Positions 1-8,240 of a DNA stretch of 8,240 nucleotides are shown in pieces. The notes beneath the pieces are model-generated. The model ran no database searches. It had not been told where the DNA came from and was given only the letters and a program-made list of their open reading frames with translations. The DNA lies in assembly GCA_038214085.1 (NCBI GenBank), contig JBBQSF010000132.1:1-8240 (forward strand), in the 5' to 3' direction. This DNA is from JBBQSF01 sp038214085 (GTDB lineage Bacteria; Bacteroidota; Bacteroidia; Bacteroidales; CG2-30-32-10). The position numbers were made by a program, and so were the translations under genes. How positions within the stretch are numbered: position 1 is the first letter of the stretch; the number at the start of each line of letters is the position of its first letter.

Positions 1-380
1 ATGTCTGCATCAAAATCTTTGTAAACCATTGTTAGGTAAAGTTTTTGGGCATAAGGGAGAAATTGACGATAAACAGATCCACCGCCAATAATAAAATTTT
101 CGTTTTCGGAATCACATTTTTCAATTGCTTCATTTATTGAATAAGCCATAACGCAACCATCAATAATTTCGCCAGGAATATTGGTGATAACAATGCTTCG
201 GCGATTTGGTAAAGGGCGAACAGGGAGTGATTCAAATGTTTTTTTTCCCATTATTATTGTATGTCCTGTAGTAAGCTTTTTAAATCTTTTTAAATCTTCG
301 GGAAGGTGCCAGAGCAAATCGTTATTTTTTCCGATGGCATAGTTCTGTGCAATTGCAACGATAATAGAAATATTCTTCAT
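1..380 (-). CDS. folA: Dihydrofolate reductase, N-terminal 126 residues (cut by the window edge)
   Basis: Reduces 7,8-dihydrofolate to tetrahydrofolate with NADPH in the cytoplasm, recycling the dihydrofolate made by thymidylate synthase. The visible part begins MKNISIIVAIAQNYAIGKNN and continues with the substrate-site block LWHLPEDLKRFK, whose Asp29 matches the catalytic acid of the family (Asp27 in E. coli). Next come the cofactor-binding stretches IIMGKKTFESLP (about 42-53) and PLPNRRSIVIT (about 56-66), then IIGGGSVYRQFLP, the Gly-Gly cofactor loop. Reading stops after residue 126 at the window edge; the family is usually about 160 residues, so roughly the last fifth is missing. The ATG lies 2 bp after the thyA stop codon, which indicates co-transcription and probably coupled translation. 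No Shine-Dalgarno sequence is visible. The identification is firm; whether the missing end is intact cannot be seen. Confidence 0.95.
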   Translation of the reverse strand, partial: MKNISIIVAIAQNYAIGKNNDLLWHLPEDLKRFKKLTTGHTIIMGKKTFESLPVRPLPNRRSIVITNIPGEIIDGCVMAYSINEAIEKCDSENENFIIGGGSVYRQFLPYAQKLYLTMVYKDFDAD

Positions 381-382
381 AA

Positions 383-1174
383 TTAAATGGCTACTTGAGC
401 TTTGATGTGAGGATGTGGATCGTAATTAAGCAATTCAAAATCTTCAAATTTGAAATCAAAGATATTTTTAATTTCAGGATTTAATTTCATATCAGGTAAA
501 GTTCTTGGTTCGCGCGAAAGCTGCAATTCCGTCTGTGGAAGGTGATTCAAATAAAGATGTGCATCGCCAAAAGTGTGAATAAAATCTCCAGGTTTGAGTT
601 TGCAAACCTGAGCAACCATAAGTGTTAATAATGCATAAGAAGCAATATTGAATGGTACTCCAAGAAAAATATCTGCGCTTCGCTGATAAAGTTGGCACGA
701 AAGTTTTCCATCTGAAACATAAAACTGAAATAGCACATGGCAGGGTGGAAGCGCCATCTGGTCAATTTCGCCCACATTCCATGCATTTACCATAATACGC
801 CGAGAATCCGGATTTGCTTTTATGGTTTGAATTGCTTCGCTAATTTGGTCAACCACTTTTCCCCCGGAATGCCATGAACGCCATTGATAACCATAAACAG
901 GTCCAAGATTTCCATCGGCATCAGCCCATTCGTCCCAAATTGAAACATTATTTTCTTTTAAATATTTAGTATTTGTGTCGCCTTTCAGAAACCATAAAAG
1001 TTCATGAATAATTGAACGAAGATGAACTTTTTTTGTAGTCAATAAAGGAAAACCTTTTTGCAGGTCAAAGCGCATCTGATATCCGAAAACACTAACTGTT
1101 CCGGTTCCTGTCCGGTCTTCTTTCTTTGCACCATTTTCTAAGACATGGCGCATTAAATCGAGGTATTGAATCAT
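383..1174 (-). CDS. thyA: Thymidylate synthase
   Basis: Methylates dUMP to dTMP using 5,10-methylenetetrahydrofolate, giving dihydrofolate; this is the only de novo route to thymidylate in organisms with ThyA. The protein has 263 residues, against 264 in E. coli, and is complete from MIQYLDLMRHVLENG to the conserved C-terminus HIKAQVAI. Visible active-site residues are Arg21 in DRTGTGT, Glu58 and Trp80, Arg125-Arg126 in PDSRRIMVNAWN, the nucleophile Cys145 in LPPCHVLFQFYV, QRSADIFLGVPFN (Arg165, Asp168, Asn176), and His206/Tyr208 in GDAHLY. All sit one position below the E. coli numbering. It is the middle gene of a minus-strand trio: the upstream BFN-UVR gene ends 3 bp before its ATG, and folA starts 2 bp after its stop. 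There is only an A-rich run and no true Shine-Dalgarno before the start, as is usual in Bacteroidota. Nothing is unusual in the sequence. Confidence 0.98.
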   Translation of the reverse strand: MIQYLDLMRHVLENGAKKEDRTGTGTVSVFGYQMRFDLQKGFPLLTTKKVHLRSIIHELLWFLKGDTNTKYLKENNVSIWDEWADADGNLGPVYGYQWRSWHSGGKVVDQISEAIQTIKANPDSRRIMVNAWNVGEIDQMALPPCHVLFQFYVSDGKLSCQLYQRSADIFLGVPFNIASYALLTLMVAQVCKLKPGDFIHTFGDAHLYLNHLPQTELQLSREPRTLPDMKLNPEIKNIFDFKFEDFELLNYDPHPHIKAQVAI

Positions 1175-1177
1175 GAA

Positions 1178-1777
1178 TTATTTTTTCTTTTTGCGGTTAT
1201 CAATTTCATCACGTATGAGTGATGCCTTTTCATAGGCTTCTTCTTCAATAGCAGTGGCAAGCATTTCTTCAAGTTCTTCCATACTATAATTAGAAAAACT
1301 TGTCAGTTTTCCTGTTGGTTCTTTTGTTTCTTTTATTGAAATTTCTTCAGGAGATTTATTTTCTGTGCCTTCCTTGCTTTGTCCAACTTCGTCAATAATA
1401 GATTGAAAAGTGTAAATAGGACACTGCACTCTGAGTGCGATAGCAATTGCATCCGAAGTGCGTGAATCAATTTCCTTTATTTCTTTTCCATCATCACAAA
1501 CAAGTTTTGAAAAGAAAACGCCCTCGGAAAGTTTGTAAATTACAATTTCAATTATGGTTACACCGAATTTTTCTATAAAAATCTTAAACAGATCGTGGGT
1601 TAATGGCCTGGTTGGTTTCATTTTTTCGAGCTCTATTGCAATAGATTGAGCTTCGAAACTGCCAATAATTATTGGAAATCTGGCATTGCCGGTTTCATCC
1701 TCAAGAATCATGGTATATGCACCTGATTGAGATTGACTGTAAGATAATCCTATTAAATTAAGCTTAATTTTTTCCAT
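1178..1777 (-). CDS. Bifunctional nuclease (BFN/DUF151) domain protein with C-terminal UVR motif
   Basis: Residues about 5-130 form a BFN (DUF151) domain. Visible signatures are GAYTMILEDETGNARFPIIIG, the segment SFEAQSIAIELE (40-51), RPLTHDLF (57-64), and IDSRTSDAIAIALRVQCPIYT (103-123). A low-complexity acidic linker (about 130-160) leads to a UVR motif at about 163-198, SMEELEEMLATAIEEEAYEKASLIRDEI, ending in a lysine run. UVR motifs are short helical hairpins known from UvrB/UvrC and McsA-type proteins, where they mediate protein contacts. BFN proteins have been reported as nucleases in plants and bacteria, but the cellular role in Bacteroidota is unclear. I chose the ATG at 1777 (199 residues, starting MEKIKLNLIGL) because the domain begins there; the in-frame ATG at 1816 would add 13 residues (MYFYALIFQLTNF) that do not look like family sequence. 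It is the probable first gene of the operon with thyA and folA. The domain call is firm, the function inferred. Confidence 0.88.
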   Translation of the reverse strand: MEKIKLNLIGLSYSQSQSGAYTMILEDETGNARFPIIIGSFEAQSIAIELEKMKPTRPLTHDLFKIFIEKFGVTIIEIVIYKLSEGVFFSKLVCDDGKEIKEIDSRTSDAIAIALRVQCPIYTFQSIIDEVGQSKEGTENKSPEEISIKETKEPTGKLTSFSNYSMEELEEMLATAIEEEAYEKASLIRDEIDNRKKKK

Positions 1778-2013
1778 GAAATTAGTTAATTGGAAAATTA
1801 AAGCATAAAAGTACAATTATTTTTAAAATATTGGACTCTCATTTCAGAAAGCACTTAAAGTTAATCTATTTATACACATCTATATTTTTCTATGTATATT
1901 GATAGTAAGCACTTTGGCGATTTTTTTTTGCTTAATTTTAATTGCACTATTTAAAAAAGAAAAAAATATTTAATTTTACGCCCAAATTATATATCAATTA
2001 AACCAACAATACA
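1778..2013. promoter_or_regulatory. Divergent intergenic region between the BFN-UVR/thyA/folA operon and hppA
   Basis: This very AT-rich stretch must hold promoters for both directions, but no element matches the Bacteroidota consensus (TTG, then TAnnTTTG about 17-23 bp later) exactly. On the plus strand, TAATTTTA at 1971-1978 and at 1933-1940 match seven of eight positions. The first has a TTG 26 bp upstream and the second a TTTG 16 bp upstream, so both spacings are just outside the usual range. On the minus strand, TAACTTTA (complement of 1856-1863) also matches seven of eight, without a suitable upstream TTG. A nine-T run lies at 1921-1929. No small gene, RNA fold or operator-like repeat was recognised. 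Confidence 0.35.
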
Positions 2014-4449
2014 ATGAAAAAGATTATTGCTACTATTTTGTCGATGATGCCGATAATGACTTTTGCGAGCGAAGCCGATCTGGTTATTCCCGATGCAATT
2101 AAGTCAGTAAATATTCTATATTGGGGATTTTTAATTACGATTCTGGGTATGTTCTTCGGATTGTACCAGTTTATTAGAGTTAGAAAACTTCCTGCTCATA
2201 AATCGATGCTTGAGATTTCGGATGTTATTTACAAAACATGTCAGGCCTATTTAAAACAACAAGGTAAATTTTTAGCAATTTTATTCATCTTTATTGGCGC
2301 TGCTGTTGCCGGATATTTTGGCTTCTTATCTCCAATTGGTGAAACTGTTGGAGCTCAAATGGGAAATGTTTTGATTATTATTTCATGGACGGTTGTCGGT
2401 ATTCTGGGATCATATACTGTTGCTGCTTTTGGAATTCGAATGAATACTTTGGCGAATTCTCGTATGGCTTTCGCTTCTTTAAAAAGAAAGCCTCTGGATC
2501 TCTTAAGCATTCCGCTTGATGCTGGTATGAGTATCGGCGTAGTTCTAATTTGCGTCGAGTTATTCTTAATGCTATTTATTTTATTAGTTATGCCTGGTGA
2601 TATTGCTGGTGCATGCTTTATTGGTTTCGCTATTGGTGAATCATTAGGCGCATCTGCTCTTCGTATTGCTGGTGGAATTTTTACAAAAATTGCTGATATT
2701 GGTTCTGACTTAATGAAAGTAGTTTTCAAAATTGGTGAAGATGATCCTCGTAACCCTGGTGTCATTGCTGACTGTACTGGCGACAATGCCGGCGATTCAG
2801 TTGGGCCAACTGCCGATGGTTTTGAAACTTACGGCGTAACAGGTGTTGCTCTTATTTCATTTATTCTTCTTGCTGTTGGCGGAAAAGCACTTGGAATGGA
2901 TAGCGTTTTAACAGGTATTCTTCAAACGGAATTACTTGTATGGATATTTGTAATGCGTATTCTTATGATTATAACTTCTATTGTTGCATTCTATATTAAT
3001 GGTGCTATTAGCAAATCAAAATATTCGAAAGTTGAAGACTTGGATTTTGAAGCGCCCTTAACACTTTTAGTTTGGATTACATCAATACTTTCCATTGCTG
3101 TTACATTTGCTGCAAGTTACGTGATGATCCCTAATTTAAACGGCAATACAGATATGTGGTGGATACTTTCTACAATTATTAGTTGTGGAACAATTGGTGG
3201 AGCATTAATTCCTGAATTTACCAAGATGTTTACTTCTCCTAAATCAGCTCACGTTCAAGAAGTAGTTGCTGCGGGTAAAGAGGGTGGTGCTTCACTTGTT
3301 ATTCTTTCTGGTTTAGTTGCAGGTAATTTCAGCGCATTCTGGACAGGCATGGTATTCTTTGTTTTAATGTTTATAGCATATTTTGCCAGTACTTTCGGTT
3401 TAGATACTTTAATGATTTATCCATCGGTATTCGCTTTTGGCTTGGTTGCTTTTGGTTTACTGGGAATGGGCCCGGTAACTATTGCTGTTGATAGCTATGG
3501 CCCTGTTACTGATAATGCGCAATCCGTTTATGAACTTTCTTTAATTGAAGAAGTTCCTAACGTAGATGCTGAAATAGAAAAAGACTTTGGCTTCAAACCC
3601 GATTGGGAAAAAGCCAAGCATTATCTTGAAGCAAATGATGGTGCCGGTAATACTTTTAAAGCTACTGCAAAACCTGTATTAATTGGAACGGCTGTAGTTG
3701 GAGCTACCACAATGATTTTTTCACTGATTTTGGTTATTAAAAACACATTGGGAGTTGAACCTGAAACTATATTAAACCTTCTCAACCCATATACAATTCT
3801 TGGATTTTTGTTGGGTGGTGCTGTTATTTATTGGTTCACAGGCGCTTCGATGCAGGCGGTTACAACAGGAGCATACAGAGCTGTTGAATACATCAAGAAA
3901 AATATCAATCTTGACCCAAACGCTCCGAAAAAAGCTGATGTTGAAAAATCAAAAGAAGTAGTAAAAATATGCACTCAATATGCTCAAAAAGGCATGTTTA
4001 ACATTTTTGTTGGTATATTCTTCTTTGCTTTAGCATTTGCTTGTTTCTCTTCTCCTGCAAGTATTGGCGGAAATAATGCAGTTGCTTTATTCATTAGCTA
4101 TTTAATTTCAATTGCAGTATTTGGCTTATTCCAAGCTATATTCATGGCCAATGGCGGTGGTGCTTGGGATAATGCGAAAAAAGTTGTTGAAGTTGATCTT
4201 AAAATGAAAGGAACTCCGCTGCACGATGCTACAATTGTTGGCGATACTGTAGGCGATCCTTATAAAGATACTTCATCTGTTGCTCTAAATCCAATTATCA
4301 AGTTTACAACCTTATTTGGATTACTCGCAATGGAAATTGCAATCAGCGAAGGTTTTAGAGATATTTCTCCATATATGGGAATAGGGTTTTTCTTTATCGC
4401 CTTAATATTTGTATGGCGCAGCTTTTATAAAATGCGTATACAAAAATAG
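2014..4449 (+). CDS. hppA: Membrane-bound proton-translocating pyrophosphatase, probably potassium-independent, divergent type
   Basis: Hydrolyses pyrophosphate and couples this to ion pumping across the inner membrane, saving energy from biosynthetic reactions. It has 811 residues, longer than the usual 660-770, with many hydrophobic segments consistent with the 16-helix core, and a signal-like N-terminus (residues 1-18, MKKIIATILSMMPIMTFA). Catalytic blocks seen are DIGSDLMKVVFKIGEDDPRN (228-247), IADCTGDNAGD with Asp253/257/261, AVDSYGPVTDNA with Asp493/Asp500/Asn501, GGGAWDNAKK (714-723) and VGDTVGDPYKDTS (742-754, Asp744/748/752, Lys751). Lys549 in GNTFKA occupies the Ala/Lys position where lysine marks potassium-independent enzymes. 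The first block differs from the canonical DVGADLVGKVE: one residue is missing before the lysine (Lys235) and the glutamate of K-x-E is Val237. This resembles the divergent, sodium-regulated proton pyrophosphatases known from Chlorobium limicola, but membership is inferred. It appears monocistronic, ending at the terminator at 4474. Confidence 0.95.
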   Translation: MKKIIATILSMMPIMTFASEADLVIPDAIKSVNILYWGFLITILGMFFGLYQFIRVRKLPAHKSMLEISDVIYKTCQAYLKQQGKFLAILFIFIGAAVAGYFGFLSPIGETVGAQMGNVLIIISWTVVGILGSYTVAAFGIRMNTLANSRMAFASLKRKPLDLLSIPLDAGMSIGVVLICVELFLMLFILLVMPGDIAGACFIGFAIGESLGASALRIAGGIFTKIADIGSDLMKVVFKIGEDDPRNPGVIADCTGDNAGDSVGPTADGFETYGVTGVALISFILLAVGGKALGMDSVLTGILQTELLVWIFVMRILMIITSIVAFYINGAISKSKYSKVEDLDFEAPLTLLVWITSILSIAVTFAASYVMIPNLNGNTDMWWILSTIISCGTIGGALIPEFTKMFTSPKSAHVQEVVAAGKEGGASLVILSGLVAGNFSAFWTGMVFFVLMFIAYFASTFGLDTLMIYPSVFAFGLVAFGLLGMGPVTIAVDSYGPVTDNAQSVYELSLIEEVPNVDAEIEKDFGFKPDWEKAKHYLEANDGAGNTFKATAKPVLIGTAVVGATTMIFSLILVIKNTLGVEPETILNLLNPYTILGFLLGGAVIYWFTGASMQAVTTGAYRAVEYIKKNINLDPNAPKKADVEKSKEVVKICTQYAQKGMFNIFVGIFFFALAFACFSSPASIGGNNAVALFISYLISIAVFGLFQAIFMANGGGAWDNAKKVVEVDLKMKGTPLHDATIVGDTVGDPYKDTSSVALNPIIKFTTLFGLLAMEIAISEGFRDISPYMGIGFFFIALIFVWRSFYKMRIQK

Positions 4450-4473
4450 CAATAGAAATTCTGACTTTATTGA

Positions 4474-4499
4474 GGGTGATTATTATGATCACCCTTTTT
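4474..4499 (+). terminator. Intrinsic terminator of hppA
   Basis: A perfect 7-bp stem, GGGTGAT (4474-4480) with ATCACCC (4488-4494), closes a 7-base loop and is followed directly by TTTTTATTTT. It starts 24 bp after the hppA stop codon. The T-run also contains, on the other strand, the TAA stop codon (4498-4500) of the converging gene. Read leftwards, the hairpin is not followed by a clear T-run, so it should work mainly for hppA. Confidence 0.85.
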
Positions 4500-5112
4500 A
4501 TTTTGATATAACAGTAAGCAATATTATAGACATTGCTACGCCTGCAATTCCACCGAAAATTGCGTTTCTAACTTTGGCTTTTGTTGCCTGTATCCGGTAA
4601 CCTTGTATAAAGTTTTTATCATTTCTGAGCGATTCACTTATCAATTCAGGCTTTTTTAACTTTGGCGTTTTTAATCCAATTGCCGTTGCCACAACTGCAG
4701 GAGAGAGCAATCCATAATAACCAGTATAAATAACAGCAACAGGAGCGGCCAGAAAACCTACCGGAAATGCCAATGGCGATTTAAAGTATTTAATAGCATG
4801 TTGCTCACCTTTAATAAAATTTGTCATATCATTAAATGAAAGCTCATACCCCAAAAGACTATCCTGTTTATAAATTATTTTTAAAGGTTTTCCGGCGATT
4901 TTCATTGAATAAACATCTAAAAGATCAACCTTTTTTAGTTTCAAGGTTTCGTCTTTTTTTGGAACATTATAATATATATTTGTGCTTTCTGAATCGGGAA
5001 TAGATATTGCGGCAATTTGCTTTCCGTTAATTAATGTAATTGTATCCTGAGAATAAGCGTAATTAGCTATAACAAGAAATCCAATAAAAAAAAAGAGTAT
5101 GAATTGTTTCAT
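4498..5112 (-). CDS. Hypothetical exported/membrane protein, 204 residues
   Basis: I do not recognise a named family. The N-terminus is a clear signal peptide (MKQFILFFFIGFLVIANYAYS, residues 1-21, probable cut before Gln22). The mature start, DTITLINGKQIAAISI (23-38), followed by a segment rich in short beta-like stretches to about residue 93, resembles the small 'DTI-x-L-x-NG' beta domains common at the start of exported Bacteroidota proteins. A long hydrophobic stretch at about 112-147 contains paired prolines and glycines (FPVGFLAAPVAVIYTGYYGL), and a second membrane segment lies at the C-terminus (about 184-202, AIFGGIAGVAMSIILLTVI). Just before that is a basic segment, FIQGYRIQATKAKVRN (168-183), of a type I associate with small Bacteroidota proteins ending in a glycine-rich helix. 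It stands alone, convergent with hppA and divergent from gcvP. Start ATG is the only candidate before the signal peptide. Function unknown; envelope location is inferred. Confidence 0.82.
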   Translation of the reverse strand: MKQFILFFFIGFLVIANYAYSQDTITLINGKQIAAISIPDSESTNIYYNVPKKDETLKLKKVDLLDVYSMKIAGKPLKIIYKQDSLLGYELSFNDMTNFIKGEQHAIKYFKSPLAFPVGFLAAPVAVIYTGYYGLLSPAVVATAIGLKTPKLKKPELISESLRNDKNFIQGYRIQATKAKVRNAIFGGIAGVAMSIILLTVISK

Positions 5113-5166
5113 TTAATATAAATTTTGGTAAAAATATTTAAAATTTTCACTGAAGTCAATTCATTT

Positions 5167-5200
5167 CAAAATTATTTTGTTTTTTTGCGTTGTTAAACAA
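5167..5200 (-). promoter_or_regulatory. Candidate promoter for the 204-residue exported protein
   Basis: Read on the minus strand, TTG (complement of 5198-5200) is followed after 23 bp by TAATTTTG (complement of 5167-5174), an exact match to the Bacteroidota -7 element TAnnTTTG at the upper end of the accepted spacing. Transcription would begin near 5160, giving a leader of about 48 bases. A second exact -7 match on the same strand, TACCTTTG (complement of 5226-5233), has no TTG at a suitable distance and is the weaker candidate. Confidence 0.45.
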
Positions 5201-5255
5201 ATAACAATAAGAAATAAATTCTAAACAAAGGTAAAAGTTCCCAAATAATATTAGG

Positions 5256-5263
5256 TATATTTG
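5256..5263 (+). promoter_or_regulatory. Candidate -7 promoter element for gcvP
   Basis: TATATTTG is an exact match to the Bacteroidota -7 consensus TAnnTTTG and lies 48 bp before the gcvP start codon, implying a leader of roughly 40 bases. No clear TTG is present at the -33 position; the A-rich stretch there (AAAGGTAAAAG) may replace it. The leader is too short and too A/T-rich for a glycine riboswitch. Confidence 0.5.
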
Positions 5264-5311
5264 CAGTTAATTTCAATAAACATAAAAAAATCCATATAAA
5301 ATTTTTCAATT

Positions 5312-8188
<2,877 letters not shown>

Positions 8189-8216
8189 AGAAATCAATAC
8201 TTTTTAAATTATAAGT

Positions 8217-8240
8217 TCCTGATTAACTACTTAATCAGGA
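8217..8240 (+). terminator. Probable terminator hairpin after gcvP (cut at the window edge)
   Basis: A perfect 10-bp inverted repeat, TCCTGATTAA (8217-8226) with TTAATCAGGA (8231-8240), surrounds a four-base loop (CTAC), starting 28 bp after the gcvP stop codon. The window ends exactly at the 3' arm, so the T-run expected of an intrinsic terminator cannot be seen, and the stem may extend further. Confidence 0.65.

Noticed and set aside
1778..1816. Longer start for the BFN-UVR protein at the ATG at 1816.
   Set aside because: The 13 extra residues are hydrophobic and unlike the family, whose domain begins at MEKIKLNLIGL; the ATG at 1777 fits better.
2355..2786. A 143-codon open frame on the minus strand inside hppA.
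   Set aside because: It lies wholly antisense to strongly conserved pyrophosphatase coding sequence, its translation has no recognisable domain, and it arises from codon bias in the real gene.
4409..4600. A 63-codon plus-strand open frame across the end of hppA and the terminator.
   Set aside because: It runs through the hairpin and into the antisense of the exported-protein gene; the translation looks like out-of-frame sequence.
5113..5311. Possible glycine riboswitch upstream of gcvP.
   Set aside because: The region is almost all A/T, has no paired aptamer-like helices, and the leader implied by the -7 element is only about 40 bases.

Overview
The window is AT-rich and reads as ordinary core chromosome of a Bacteroidota species (phylum inferred). 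The reasons are the A/T-rich translation starts without clear Shine-Dalgarno sequences, exact matches to the Bacteroidota -7 promoter element (TAnnTTTG) in one intergenic region, a bifunctional-nuclease/UVR protein, and a lineage-type small exported protein. No tRNA, rRNA, CRISPR array, insertion sequence, phage gene or defence system was seen. I did not find a convincing new biological system.

Left part (1-1777, minus strand): three tightly packed genes run leftwards, namely a bifunctional nuclease (BFN) domain plus UVR-motif protein, thymidylate synthase (thyA), and dihydrofolate reductase (folA, cut by the window edge). Gaps of 3 and 2 bp indicate one operon. ThyA makes dTMP and releases dihydrofolate, and FolA regenerates tetrahydrofolate, so the last two genes form one metabolic cycle. 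The first gene's role beside them is unknown.

Middle (1778-5112): a divergent intergenic region leads to a large plus-strand gene for an 811-residue membrane proton-pumping pyrophosphatase (hppA). It keeps most catalytic motifs but has a variant first pyrophosphate-binding motif and the lysine that marks potassium-independent enzymes. An intrinsic terminator follows. Converging on it from the right is a minus-strand gene for a 204-residue exported or membrane protein of unknown function.

Right part (5113-8240): a second divergent intergenic region carries promoter-like elements facing both ways. It is followed by gcvP, a full-length single-chain glycine decarboxylase (P protein of the glycine cleavage system). 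A perfect 10-bp inverted repeat at the right edge is probably its terminator. The glycine decarboxylase, together with T, H and L proteins that must lie elsewhere, would feed one-carbon units to tetrahydrofolate. That links it in metabolism, though not in transcription, to the thyA-folA pair.
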